A DNA stretch of 64,000 bases. Origin: Endothia cerciana (lineage: Eukaryota > Ascomycota > Sordariomycetes > Diaporthales > Cryphonectriaceae). The position numbers and the translations under genes were made by a program. Position 1 is the first letter of the stretch, and every line of letters starts with the position of its first letter. Location: positions 868,001-932,000 of the forward strand of contig JALRMH010000006.1 of assembly GCA_026119935.1 (NCBI GenBank), in the 5' to 3' direction. Below the pieces are notes generated by a model, which was not told the origin of the DNA, did no database searches, and saw nothing but the letters and a program-made list of their open reading frames with translations. Positions 31,210-43,366 of this stretch are shown here, piece after piece.

Positions 31210-32001
31210 GCGTCACAATGGCTGGGACTGGCTCTAACAGAGTGACTAATTACTGGGATACCTCTCTCCGGATCTCGGTATACGTTCAGGCGCCAGATCT
31301 GGCTGATATTTTTGCGTTGAATTTCTGCAACCCATTCGCAGTGCCTTTTAGTTTTTACGGCCTTCGAGTTTCCGGAGCGGAAATGGATCACCAAAACGAG
31401 GAGATATTCAGCCGACCACACATGAGATCGGCTATATGATGGGTGGGATTTTGCTTTCAGCAGCAACTTACTTTTTTTTTTTTACAATCTTGCGAGATAC
31501 ACCGACTAGCATGGTCGGACAAGTACAGAATCAGCCACTCACTGACTGGGTGGAAGATTGCTTGGCTCATTTTGATCTCATACATTCCCCGAGGTCGGAA
31601 AGATGCCACTGGCAGACTGGGAGACAGTCTCTCAGGGAGGTCATCGCACAGCAGGGAAGATTTCCAGCGATACAATTCCAGTTGCATTTTGACCGAAGAA
31701 GAAAAAAAAAAAAAAAAAAAAGGGAGGGGGGGGGGGGGAATCACTTCGAAAAACGGTAGCACCGTTACTCCGCAGCATTATTCACTTTTGGACCTTGCTT
31801 CGCAGGAGTATTTTGGGCCTGTCTCCTCAGGAGACAGATAAACAAGGCGATACATTCTTAGACAGCAGAAGATAGCCCCAACTTGCACTCTCTTTAAAAT
31901 CGCGGTGTACATCCTCGTGACTGTACGACTGGCTCGTACCGCTGGTCTAACAGGTTCCCTCCTTTCTAGTTCTCTTTGTCGTCAGGCGGACTACTTTCCC
32001 A
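31210..32001. other. Intergenic region between convergent genes
   Basis: 792 bp between the F-box-like and PAN2 stop codons, with a T-run (31471-31483) and an A-run followed by a G-run (about 31702-31738). No coding evidence was seen. Confidence 0.6.
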
Positions 32002-35000
32002 CTACCTGAGCGGCGAACCCCCGCCCCCAGGCGTAAATCCCATCGGCGTCCCCAGCGATCCCGGAAGACTGCTGACGCCCTTCCTGATCGGCGTCGACGG
32101 CCCATCAACCTGACCAAGAGGCGGCGTCCCCGTCCTCTGAACTCCAGCAGGTGTTCCCTGCTGCTGCTGTTGTTGGTCCGACCCAGGCGGCTTCCACCCC
32201 ACGCTGTCGCCCGCCCTGTAGATCTCGTTAAGCATCTTCTTGGTGATGCCGGCGTCCTCGAACTCGAGGTATTTCCGGTACAACTTCAGCGCGATCCTGG
32301 CGTCTTCAATCGAGTCGTGTGTGTCAACCTGGATCCCTTCCTTCAGCAGGAACCACGCCAGGAACTTGAGGCTAAGCTTGCGCCGGTAGTTCTTCTGGTA
32401 GAACAGGTCGATGGTGTCGATGATCTGTGCCTTGGGCACCTGGATGTTGATCACGCGGAAGTCCCCCTTCAGGCCGTGGCCGACAAACTTACAGCCCAGG
32501 TTGAGAAGCACCCAGAGGCGCTTGTAGGCGATTTTGAGCGACACGAGACAGTGGTTGCTCGTCCGCGGGTCGAGGTCGCCAGGCAGGATACCCGAGTGCT
32601 TGTGCAGGTAGTCTATGACGGGCTCTCTGACCTGGATCCAGTCGTCGATAAAGGCGAGGCCCTCGTCCTCGCCCCCGCCGCGCACGATCGACACGCGTCC
32701 CAGGGCGTGGAAATTCGGCCGGATGACTTCCCTAATGCCGTCTGACTTCATTTCCACCTCGGACTGCTTGGCGAGGACGAATTCCGTGTCGAGCGCGACG
32801 GTGCTCTGCGGGCCGGGACGCTCGGTGCGCGGGTCGAGGATGCGGTAGGGGTGTTCTTTTGCGTCAGGTCTGGAGCAGGGTATGTCAGTGGACTGAACTC
32901 GTGGACGGCTGGGCAAAGTGCTCACTTGAAGTCGATGTGTAAGACCGAAGTGTCGATGTTCTGCACCCAGTCTGTGTCGAGCTTGTTGTTTGTGGTCTTG
33001 AGCTGGTACACGAGAACGGATGGCATCTTCCACCTTGTGTTGAAGGTAAGTGCCTCTGCGACCGAGACCGGCTTCACCGAAAAGTCGTTGAACAGATGCC
33101 ACTGGCTCTCGCCTGGTGCCTCTGGCTCCGCGTGGGCAACTGAAAAGAGGTTAGCACATGTGTCGGAAGGCAAGAGAATCTTGGGCGCGGCCTACCATTG
33201 ACCATGGCCACTAGGTGTGGTTTGTGAGCCGAGCCATTATCAATGTCCACAGGAGACAGAGTAGACAGGTGTGGCTTTTGCGGCGACTTGTTCTCAATGT
33301 TGACAGACAGTCCAATCAGCGAATACACCTGAATATTGTGCACGCCACGCTGCAGGTGCAACTTCAGGTCCTCGCCTTGGTAGCAGAAGAAGGAGCCGTT
33401 GTCCACTATGATCCCGACCTCCTCCGGCAGCCACCCTGGGGTAGCCCACAGCAACCTCTGCTCCAATTCGGCCTCACGGCTCTCTGCTATGGGTACGTTT
33501 AGCGTCAGGGCTGACGGAATGCCCTGGATAATCTTCCTGGTCTGCAATGACTGATACCGGTTACACCGAACACACCATCCTCTCGTTGCAGACTCCCCCT
33601 CGACACTGCTCTTCAACACTTGAGAGAAGGTAATCCTGGGCACGCGATGACCGCGACCCTTACTCAGCGGATGTGTCAAGTCCGTGACGTAAGACGACCC
33701 TGACCTGCTGGTTTCATTTCTACAGTTCAGACACTTGATCGTCGTCAAGGCTGAAGTCGCCAGGACCTCTTCCATAGCCGTGGGAGTAGGTGATTTCGTT
33801 CGGTAGTCATCCGCCATCGTCTGGAGCAAGAACCTCGTAAGGTTTTGGTTCATCTTGGTCAGTGAGCCTTGCCGAGAGTCTTCCTCAAGGAGGCCTAGTC
33901 GCGATGCTGGAGGGTGATTGCTCAGACACTTGAGTAGATTCGACGCGTGACATGACGAGCCTTCCGTCTTCTGCAGCATGTCGGACAGGAAACCGAGCTC
34001 GCAGAGCAAACACTTCTCGCTCAGGCAGTCCGTCGCCGCATGCTGCAGCGCCAGGTTCCGAAGCAGTGGTGTGAAGTGAAACACCTGAAGTAGTGAATTC
34101 GCATAGGAATTGGCGATGTGGTTCTCCAGGCCCGCATACCTGGTCTTGTTGTAGAATTCGAAGTCGAAGTCGTCCACACCGTACTTGCTGAACTGTATCT
34201 CCACGTTCTGGTACAGACCTGGGACGCCCGGCTTCAGACTCTCGAGCTCGGCCGTGCCCAGAGCATGGGCAGTCTTGTCCACCTGTGCCTCTATGGCGGC
34301 CTCGGCAAAGTAGGACTTGGCGGAGTCTCTCGCTTTCTCGCTGAGAAACTTTGGAGCTCGTTGTGCGGAAGAGGTCTTGTCCACAGACCGTGTGTCCTCG
34401 GCCTGATTCCGGTGCTGATGTCTGTGGTTTGGACCATAGAACCCAAATGATGCCTTGGTCATGTGCATCAGGTCATTCTGTGAGATCTTGGGCGGCGGTG
34501 CTCCGACATCAGATATGAAGATATTCGGTAATGCTGACAAAAGAGTCTCGCGATAGTACGGCATGCCGATCGAGCTCAGAGGACTAATTGCCCTTTAGCC
34601 AACGAAGCACGAGATGGAGAGGCAGCATAAAACTCACGTATCATCCTTCCAGTCGATGTGCGGCAGTGGCGACTCCTCATCTGGCCATTCTGTCGCCTGC
34701 GGCAACTCGACAAAGTGGCACTTTGAGGGAGAGGCCCAGAGGTGCATGTTACAATCCGTATCTGCAAGCGCTATCGCCTCTCCTGACGGCGCGATTTCTA
34801 TTCCTGTAAGTATAGAGCCTACGATATTTGCCTGACGCACGTTGCTCGTGTTAGGATTCAACAAGTCCACCACGTGAATCTGCCCTCCCTGAGAAGCAAC
34901 GATTCCCGTCGTGAGCATGCGCGGGTGCATTCGGACGTAGGCGGCGAGTGGCGGGAAGGGGATTGGGGGCATCGTGGACAGGTTCTTGAGGTCAAAGACC

Positions 35001-35993
35001 ATGACGAAGGGGTCCAGCATAAAACTCGCAGCGGGCTGCTTCAGCGAAGTACCGCAGGTCACCACAAAGTCCTGCTGAACGTCCATGTCGTTGATGAAGG
35101 CGGAGTGTGCCCGCCACTTGTGTATGACAGTGAACTTGACAGGGTCGAGCATGTGTACGTGGCCATCGTTAGTGGCTGCGCAGATGTACCGACTCTTCTT
35201 CATCTTGATATAGTGATCTGTGGTTGGGACCTGGCCAAATTAGACATGAATCCAGCTAGAAGGGCATCGTGACCCTGAGCGTACCCGCTTCACAATCTCC
35301 CCCTTATTTGTGTCTATGACAAACATGGTGTCCTGAACACCGGCGACGAGGATCTCGGAGGTCGCTTTCGAGGTGAAGCTCATACATCGCAGGTCTCGCA
35401 TGTCCTCGGCCCTGGGTTGCGACGCCGTCAGCCTCGGGAACGAGCACACCCTCGCACATCGCACTCACGTTATGTGTGGCCAGACCGGTAAACCCCTTCG
35501 TATGGCCATATGGATGCCCCGCCCGCCCAGGGCGATAACCCCCTTGTCATTGAAGAGTAGTTGCTGCACCGGGCCCTCGGCGGGTGGGTGTGCCCGGAAA
35601 GAGGTGTACTTCTGTAAATTGTTGCCGTAGAAAGACGTGACGCGGCCCTGTAGTAGTCAGGAATCGACTGACACCGGGACAAGATTATCTTCCGAACGCA
35701 CATATCCATTCCCGGCCCATAACAACTCTTGAGTTGTATCGAAGGCGAGCGCCGTGACGACCGAGGGCACCGACTGCCCGCCCGGTGGCGGGAGGAGCTG
35801 ACGACTCAACTACAAGACCACGGGTCAGCAACTTCTTCCAGGCCCACAGAATACAGATGCCCATGTTGACAGGCGGATTTGAAGCCCGATCATGTTTGCG
35901 CGCCTTGGTCAGCTGCTCCTGTTGCTCGAGGGCAGATGCCCACCGATCGTGGGTAAGGGGGCTGAGCCTCACCTCGTCCCAATCCGCGTCCAT
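32002..35993 (-). CDS. PAN2: PAN2, catalytic subunit of poly(A) nuclease PAN2-PAN3
   Basis: Cytoplasmic deadenylase that trims mRNA poly(A) tails. Eight exons: 35993-35973, 35809-35702, 35647-35469, 35411-35285, 35230-34638, 34583-33196, 33139-32926, 32869-32002; phases all agree and the product is 1165 aa. The first exon encodes only MDADWDE. WD40 repeats fill exons 2-5 (e.g. ALAFDTTQELLWAGNGY, ICAATNDGHVHMLDPVKF). A linker and pseudo-ubiquitin-hydrolase domain lie in exon 6. There GLENHIANSYANSLLQ replaces the peptidase Cys box, so it is not a peptidase, as is known for PAN2. The DEDD exonuclease in exon 8 shows ALDTEFV, GHGLKGDF and HDSIEDARIALKLY. The C-terminal tail is Gln/Pro/Gly-rich. 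Donor GTGCGT in intron 2 is unusual but fits. Confidence 0.95.
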
Positions 35994-36623
35994 AGCTCCG
36001 GATCGCCAGTTGGCATCGTGCTACGCATTCGAAGCCTGAAAGGGCGAAGGGTTGTCAAACTGCGCAGGCGCACTCTTGTCTGGGGCAGTCGGAGGAGTGA
36101 CTGTGCTATGCGACCGACGGACCGATCAGCCAGCCTCGTCACCGTGGGGTCGAGGCCTCAAGGGACAGGGGCCATGCCGTGGCTTCAGATGTTATCGATA
36201 AGCCTTGGAATTCTGCTGCAGTACTGTACCTGAGTAGAGTACCTCATCTGCAGCCGCCTGTTCGTCCTGCTAGGGAAAAAAAGTAGAAATCTATTTTTAC
36301 AGTTTGCGAGCGCACAACCTGTGCTCCCTATCACCACCAGCAATCTGCATTCAGAAAAAAATTATTCGTATCGATTCTCGTTGCCTGTAATACTACGGTA
36401 TCTGTCCACGCTACAGAAGCTGAACTCGGCGCTCCGTCGGGATATCCGACACCAGGGAAAAACTACTAATCAATCCAATGACCCAACCTTGACAGAGAAG
36501 ACACAATCGCCGCAGGACCACCGCAGGATCAAAGAAAAAACCACCCAGGAGTATTCACCAACACTGGGACCATGGGAACCACACCGGGGGGTTTCAAGCA
36601 CCCGGAATGTCGACTGGTCAGCC
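35994..36623. other. Intergenic region
   Basis: 630 bp between the PAN2 start and the carrier stop (same strand). It contains AT-rich patches around 36270-36300 and 36350-36370, and no coding evidence. Confidence 0.6.
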
Positions 36624-37693
36624 TTATTTGGTGAGCCAGCCAAGATAATCCGCTACGATGAGCGTCACCATGGCATGCGGCGCAATCCGCACATCTGTTC
36701 AACCTCGACGTCAGCAGCGGCCAGCTTGGCACGAGAACATGAGATGATTAGCTTACAGTATGTCCCAAAGCCTCGGTAGAACCGCATCAGGCCCTCCTGT
36801 TTGGCCACCTTGGTGAAGCAGTCCGCCATGCTCTTGTACGGGAGCTTTCCATCGGGCCCCTTGGTCTGCTTCTGCAGCCGAGTCTTGACAAAGTCGAACG
36901 GCAGCGAGAAGAACGACGCGAAGAAGCCAGCGATAGCACTCGCGCTGAGCGTCTGTGTCCGTGCCGTCCAGTCTGTGTTGTCCTTGAGCTGCGCCTTGGC
37001 CTCGCTGAAGAAGGCAAGCTGGCCAAAATTGAGAGCCATCGCACGCACCACGGTCGGGGTGGCTCCGGACCACAAGGCCCCGATGCCCTCACTCTTCGAG
37101 ATGCGTGCGAGGGCGTCGATCACCGACTTGTAGTTCTTCCGCTGATCGACCGGCTTCAGGCCGTCACTCTGCATTCGGATCAGGGCCAGGTCTGCCGGGT
37201 TGCCGATCATTGCTGCGAGACCGCCCGCCGTCAGGCCTGCTGTTGCACGCTCGGCGAATCCAATCTGCTGGCCCTTGGCCTTTGCCCTGGCTGTCAGGCT
37301 GCCCATGAAGGTGTCGAAGAACCCGAGGCGGGCAGTCGTGTACACGGCTTGTCGAAGCAGGCCGGCCGAGAGACCAGTGTACAGATCGCCGACTTTGCCC
37401 TTGGCGAGTATTTCACGAGTCACGGAAAGGGGCGTCGGCTTTGGTCCGGTCGATACCCCCTCACCTGCCAACTGGATCCGGACCTTGATCATGTCCACAG
37501 GCTGGATCACTGTGGTCGCCACCATACCGCTGAGGCCCCCGTTGATGAAGGGCAGTGCTGTCCTCACGTACGGCGTGTGCAGGAAGTCGTTGGCTACGGC
37601 GGCCCCCTCGCTCTGTGCATTCTTTGCACCGCCCATGACCTCAGAGGTCTTGCTTCGGGCTGCTTCTGCCGCTTGCTTGATCGTGTTGGACAT
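36624..37693 (-). CDS. Mitochondrial carrier, 2-oxoglutarate/malate type
   Basis: Inner-membrane solute exchanger of the mitochondrial carrier family. Two exons, 37693-36757 and 36694-36624, phase 1 across a 62-bp intron; product 335 aa. The three carrier signatures are visible: QPVDMIKVRIQ, NPADLALIRMQ and LPFDFVKTRLQ, each in a tripartite repeat with two membrane helices. PVDMIKVRIQL and the motif NPADLALIRMQSDG resemble the oxoglutarate/malate (dicarboxylate) carriers. Splicing gives the family-typical end GFGTYYVRIAPHAMVTL and finishes at DYLGWLTK. Without splicing the frame runs into an unrelated tail, which supports the intron. The first in-frame ATG is at 37693 (MSNTIKQAAEAARSK); upstream sequence in frame has no ATG. 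The N-terminal 45 residues are longer than in animal carriers. Confidence 0.92.
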
Positions 37694-40600
37694 CCCGAAC
37701 TGACGTTGCAGGTAATTCGCGGCTGGAGGGTTGCGAATTTTTTGCGCTCGCTCCAGGGGGTCGGAAGGCAATTCTCTAGGGATATGGGAGGGATAGGTCG
37801 TCGGAGCTGCAGGCGGTCAGAAAATCTGAAAATGCGGCATGGAGGCATTGCTTGCGCAGCAACAGGTTGGAACGGGATCTGCTCGCTGATTTGGCACTGC
37901 AAGGAAGCCCTCAGCTGGGCCCTTCAGGGCGCGGACAAGTCCAGCGTTCTCGAGGATCGAGAAGGCTGCTTCCTCAGCATGACGAGCCATGGTTCGGGAA
38001 GCGACAAGACAGGCGTGGCGTTCCACCATGTTCAGCGCTCTGATCGAAGCGGATGTCAGACGAAAAGGTCTACATCACTCCGACCGGATTGCTGTCAGCC
38101 TGACAGTCGGCATCACTGCGCAGCTGTTTGGGATAGCCTCGGGAGGGGATCTCCCGACCGCCACGCAGGACTGGCCAAGGCGAGGCGTGACTGCAGCCAT
38201 GTACTCGGCTGACAAGAAGGCTGTGGTTTCCCGAGGTGGGTCGCTCATGGTGACGACGCCTTGTCCGTCGTAACAACTTGCCGGGGTCAAATTCGCTGAA
38301 GACCCTCTCTGCTGAGGCTCACTCGAACCGACAGATGCAGGTCCTCGAGCTGTAAGAGAATAATGCACCGGTGGCACCGGAGTTGCTAAACACATGGTGG
38401 TCCCAGCTGCGCGCCCAGCTCCTTCCCAAGCTGACGGCAGCGGTCCATTGCCGGAGGCCCACGATGGGCACCGATTCGAGTTCCAGAGCGACTTCGGGGA
38501 CTTACACGAGCGAAGACAGCAGATCAATTCCGACTCTCTCACCCCCTTCTCTTTTCCTCTATCTGCGCCCCTTCCCGGCTCCTGCTATGACCGCCACAAG
38601 TTCGAGTTCCCTGCGGTTGACCGACTAGCCCTATGGCGGGGTGCTTTGAAAGTGGGGCTTGCGGTCGCAGGCACGGATCCGGCCCCTCGAGTTGTTTACT
38701 CGAAGACCGAGACGGCTCGAGGAGAATTCGGGTAGGGTCGTTAGTGCTTTATCCGGCGCAAGTCAGAGTACCAGCTCGCGGCAGCAAAGCAGAGCCTCGA
38801 GGGTTTCGTGATATGGCACGAACGGGATGGGGTTTGTTCGAGAAGAGGAGTCAATCACGCGTGAGGAGGTGGTGGGCAGTCCAGGCTAATATCAAGAAAA
38901 GGGTCGGAACCCAGCGCAAACGAGGAGGAGTACTTGACTCCAAGTACCGACATAGCTCCAACGTGGGACTGGTTACGGCTATGCGACTCCCCTCACTTTC
39001 GCTGGTTGGAGCCGTTGTCCCGCACGTAGGATTAGTCCACGGTCCTATCTGGCGAAAAACTCCAACGGGCCTCTTCGAGATGCGGATACCTGAGACAGAG
39101 CGGCGGACCTAGAAGTAGCGCCGTCGAGAGATAGACAACCGTCATAGCACCGGCCAGAGGTGATAGATAGCGGTTATGCCGTGCTCAAAACTAACCGAAG
39201 CTTCATCGGTGGTGGTCGGGTAGGCGGACCAGAGGCAGAGTCGGTCGTGTCGGTACAGGGCAGCCAACAACCGGTATCGCCCGAAGCCATGGTCGTTAGC
39301 GGAGTACCTCGCGTTGACAGCGCCTCTTTGCCCTCGGCCAGAGGGTGTCAAGCCTGTCAAGCCAGAGACGTGTGACGGCTCGCAGACCTGAGGCCGCAGT
39401 ATACCTGGCCGGGACCAGGCCGGACAGGCATCGACATCAATGCACGGCCATGCTGGTGGCCAGTCATTCCGAGCCGCCCGCTGCAAGGTTGCACGAGCAC
39501 GATTACGTCGCCCCTCTCTGCCATTGGGCCCCCCCGCTCAGGAGTACAGATTCGAGTATCATGAAGCCGTTTCCTGCTGTTGGTTCTTCTCGCCGTACCC
39601 AGCCCTAGGATCTCCTGAACGGACACTTCCCCTCCGCCATCTGACAGACACGCCCGGCGAACAGAGGTTTACTTTCCCCGTCGCAGCCATCGCCTCGGCA
39701 TCAGGCGAGGAACGGTCGCATCAAACCCCGGATCCTCGAGGGATCAGAACGTGGGGTATTCTAGCGCTGCATGCCATGCAATGCGGAAAGCTGCTGTGGG
39801 TCTGGGACGGGGCGCCCCCCACCGCCTCCCGTCCGCAAATCCGGGGGCACGTCTCGATACGTCATTCCCTTTCTCCTCGTACTCGACGGGTGTAACGGGG
39901 GGTCGCCTCGATGCCGTTTCAGCACTGGAGCTAGCACTGGACCATCGCAGCCGCTATACTATCGACCATCTAGTAGTTGGGCGACGCTATCGAGGGTTGG
40001 ACGACTGATCAATGTGACCACACAGGTTGCCGGTGAAAGAGCTCGTGTCCAGCAATACCGTAGGCCTATGTACGTCCCGGTGATCCTGAACACTGGCCAG
40101 AGCTTATTGGCATCTGGGCAGGCACGGGAAGGCCCCCAGCGCTATGGTGGTTCAACAGATGCCAGGTTGCTGGACCATACGGAAATACTTGGAGCAGAGC
40201 AGGACGAGGCGGGAGCAGGTGGTCCTGGTGCTGCGTACTTGTGACGCGCTGTCCCGGCCAGGCCATAACATAGCAGCATTCTACAGCACATTTTGGCGCA
40301 AGCGCGACAGCTGTGACCCTTTTACGTTATACTCGACATGCCAGTGATCGTCATACATGTTCAACCAAACAACAATAGAAAATGGGTATGGGGGCACAAC
40401 AATACGTACACGTGCATGCGTGTTTCGTAGCAGATAGACGGACCAACCAGCCCGAGGAGTTTGGTATCTAAGCTGTGATTTGCACCGATACCAACATTAA
40501 ACTCCGGCTCCTCCATGTTGTGCCTTGACGACGGGGCCCCCGGCAGATGAAGGATTGATTGATTGGGACAGGTAAGCGATATTTAGTCTTTGTCGAGGAC

Positions 40601-41186
40601 TACGGCCTAGGTACTACGCGAGCAATATCCATGATACCGCAGCAAGTAGTTACTCTCGGGAATAAATTGACTCTGCCGGGCAGTATAACTTTCCATTTCT
40701 AGTTATTCCTGGGAGCACGAAGAAGCGTTCCGGATTGATTCGGGCTGAGCACATCCGAGTGGATTGTGTCCCGGTTCGACTGCTTGTGCGGGGGCCGTCT
40801 GGGCCGTCAAACCAGGAGTTTCGATCTCAGCTGCCAAGTCTCACGACGAGAATCGACTTCCGTAGGGCAAACCGAGAAATCCAACTCTCCAATATGGAAC
40901 CGATCTCTTCTTTGTTAGCATATCGCCTAGTGAACGTTGTAGAAAGCAGCGATCTAGGGCTATAATGGTTCTCAATCGGTTCCATGTCAAGAAACGCCGG
41001 GGCTCGGGACGATTCAAGGCCCATTATCCATAACGTCACCACTGACAACTCTAGCCTCAGTGCCTTCCTGAGAGCTGCGAGCCCGGAGCTCGTAGTTCAG
41101 AGCTCGGATCCCAAGTGCATTCATCAGCTGCGCTGTTCAGGCATAGGCCATCTTCCTCAGAACCCGCCCCCAGACCAGCCACGACC
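37694..41186. other. Gene-poor intergenic region
   Basis: 3.5 kb between two divergent genes. Many short open frames exist (e.g. 38633-39112 +, 39440-39895 +, 38075-38542 -) but none shows a domain, splice continuity or compositional support. An 11-bp perfect inverted repeat lies at 40894-40985. This may be decayed sequence or long regulatory DNA. Confidence 0.55.
40894..40985. repeat. 11-bp inverted repeat
   Basis: ATGGAACCGAT at 40894-40904 is perfectly inverted at 40975-40985, with a 70-bp spacer. The symmetry does not extend outside or inside, so a MITE is not proven. Confidence 0.5.
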
Positions 41187-42432
41187 ATGACGCTCGTCCA
41201 GAGGCTCCTCCACCTCACCAACTTCTCCTCCCCGCTCCTCCGGACCGCCGTCCCCGCCGTGGGCGCTGCCTTCGCGATCCAGGCCGCCTTCGCGGTCCCC
41301 TCGATAGCAGCGCAGTCGGAACGCTTTTATGACTTCTCCGGCGCCCTGACGAACATCTCCGTCGTCGCCCTGAGCCTCTACCTCCCCGCCCTGCGAGCCA
41401 AGTATGCCGGTGGTGCGGCGGCGGGCAGGTCCCTCCCGGGGCTGCTCGCGCCGTTCACGAATCCCGGGGCCGCCGCCCTGAACTGGAGGCAGGTCGCCCT
41501 GACTGCCGCGGTGTGCATCTGGGCTGCGAGGTGTAGGTTCCCGCCTCAACACCTCCCCACCCCGCCTGCACCCTTTTCTTCCTGGGGGGCTGGGTCCGTT
41601 CCCTTTTACCTCTTTTCTTTCCCCGGGACACGCATGACCTGACATGAGCACGCTGTCGCGCTGTGATTAGTGGGGACCTACCTCTTCCAGCGCGTCCTCC
41701 AGCAGGGCCAGGACCCGCGCTTCGAGGAGATCAAGAAGTCCCCCCCGAAGTTCTTCGCGGCGTGGATGGCGCAGGCGACGTGGTGCTCCCTCATCTGCCT
41801 CCCGGTGGTCGCGGTCAACTCGGTGCCGGCGGGCGCGCTCGCGGCCGTCCCGGGGGTCAGGGCCACGGACGTGCTCGGGGTCGCGCTGTGGGCGGGCGGC
41901 ATCGCCATGGAGGTCGTGGCGGACCGGCAGAAGTCGAGGTGGCTGCGGGAGAAGCGGGAGAAGAGGCACGATGAGGACTTCCTGACCAGGGGCCTCTGGG
42001 GCCGGAGGTGAGTCCCCCCCCCCCCCCCGAAGAAGAAAAAAGAAAAAAAAAAAAAAAGAAAAACTCTTTGAAACTTTCCCCAACCTGCCGCGGGGCGTGG
42101 GAGTTCCAGGCTGATCAACGCTGGGTGTGGCTAGTCGTTTCCCCAACTACTTTGGCGAGTCAACCCTCTGGACGGGCCTTGCGACGACCGCAGCGGGCGT
42201 CCTCGTCAGCTCGCCCGTCCAGGCGGCGCTCGGACTTGGCGGCGGTGCGGGCGGACTCGCCGGCGCGCTGGCGATGGCGTACGTCAGCCCGCTGTTCACG
42301 ACGTTCCTCGTGACGCAGGTGAGCGGGATCCCGCTGTCGGAGAACAAGTACGACAAGCGGTACGGCGACAGGGTGGACTACCAGGATTGGAAGAGGAACA
42401 CGCCAAAGTTCTTCCCCAGGATATTCTCTTGA
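41187..42432 (+). CDS. DUF1295 (steroid 5-alpha-reductase-like) membrane protein
   Basis: Three exons: 41187-41532, 41671-42007, 42135-42432; product 326 aa. Intron 1 uses donor GTAGGT; the nearer GTGTAG would break phase. The join gives IWAARLGTYLFQRVL, a family-typical segment. Several hydrophobic helices (TAVPAVGAAFAIQAAFAV, VALTAAVCIWAA, ATDVLGVALWAGGIAMEV, LAGALAMAYVSPLFTTFL) point to a multi-pass protein. The C-terminal region SRFPNYFGESTLWTGL and ending GIPLSENKYDKRYGDR with YQDWKRNTPKFFP is the conserved signature of DUF1295 proteins, which are related to sterol reductases and isoprenylcysteine methyltransferases. The substrate is unknown. Intron 2 carries a long C-run then an A-run. 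The family call is confident, the function is not. Confidence 0.88.
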
Positions 42433-42735
42433 GTAGGAATGCTTGCATTGGTCTTGGGTTGGTTATCAACTTCATTGATCTGGCGCCGGCTGGTGGACAT
42501 AGGCGAGAATTATGACGGAACCAAACCGCGCTTGAAACAGCTATTTACTTCCTCCACAGTGGTACCATAGCCTTGCCCTTCTTCTTGGAGGCTTGTATAG
42601 ATAAATCTCATCTTCTCGTGCAGTGAGAACCCCATTCCTCCTTCCGCTGGTGTTGCAACCACCCGGCTGCCGTGACAATCCTTATCTTCTCGGGACCTTG
42701 CCGCCCTTCCTCTCTTCCGAAGGCCCGGCAGAGCC
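42433..42735. other. Intergenic region between convergent genes
   Basis: About 300 bp of 3' flanks; nothing recognised. Confidence 0.6.
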
Positions 42736-43366
42736 CTACTTCTGCTTCCTCGTCATCATGATCTTCGTAAACTCATCCACGTTGACGCCCCCCTTCCCCT
42801 CCGAGTCGAATTCCTTAATCATCGACTGCAGCTCCTGCTCCTCCATGCTCTGGCCGATCTCGCGCATCGTCCGGCGCAGGTCCTCCAGCGTGATGATCCC
42901 CTTGCCGTCGACGTCGAACAGCTTGAACGCGCGGTGGCACTCCTCGACCGGGTCCCGGTTGTACATGAGCGTGCCCGCGATCCCCTGCCAGATGGGCAGC
43001 GTGAACTCGCGCCACACGGGGGTGCACTCGCGCTTCGGGTCCCAGTCGATGGGCTGGACGCCGAACTTGACGAGGTACGGGTACGTCTCGGACTTGGGCA
43101 GCTCGAAGCCGAGGGCGCGCAGGCAGAAGCGCAGCTCGTGGTAGTCGAGGCGGCCGTCCTTGTTAACATCAAAGACGGAGAACTGCGAGGCGCACGCGTG
43201 TCAGTCCCGGCCCCTCGCGGGCAGAGAGAGAGAGAGAGATGCGGGGACAGGATAGACCTACGACGTCGTTTATTTGATCCCTCTGCCGCTCGTCTAGTTT
43301 CGCGAAGTCGTCCCTTGAGGGCGCTCCGTGGGTGGGCAGATTGTTCATATTCCGTGAGGACATCAT
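42736..43366 (-). CDS. Centrin/Cdc31-like EF-hand protein
   Basis: Two exons, 43366-43262 and 43182-42736, phase 0 across a 78-bp intron with a CT tract; product 183 aa. It begins MMSSRNMNNLPTHGAPSR (two ATGs in a row; the first is used). EF-hand 1, DVNKDGRLDYHE, has a complete calcium loop. The second hand is replaced by PIDWDPKRECTPVWREF. The third loop is DVDGKGIITLED (Asp at position 12) and the fourth DSEGKGGVNVDE (Lys at position 5), so calcium binding at these is probably weak. The overall layout and length match centrins, including the helices AFKLFDVDGKG and MSMIKEFD-like region, and Cdc31 acts in spindle pole body duplication, TREX-2 and Kar1/Sac3 binding. Because the middle is divergent, a related calmodulin-superfamily protein is possible. 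Confidence 0.75.

Noticed and set aside
36665..36756. Unspliced C-terminus of the mitochondrial carrier
   Set aside because: Reading through gives an unrelated tail; splicing at 36756/36695 restores YYVRIAPHAMVTL and a normal end.
38371..39900. Series of 85-160-aa plus-strand frames in the 3.5-kb gap
   Set aside because: Frames overlap in different phases, none shows a family motif, and I could not link them by splice sites into one protein.
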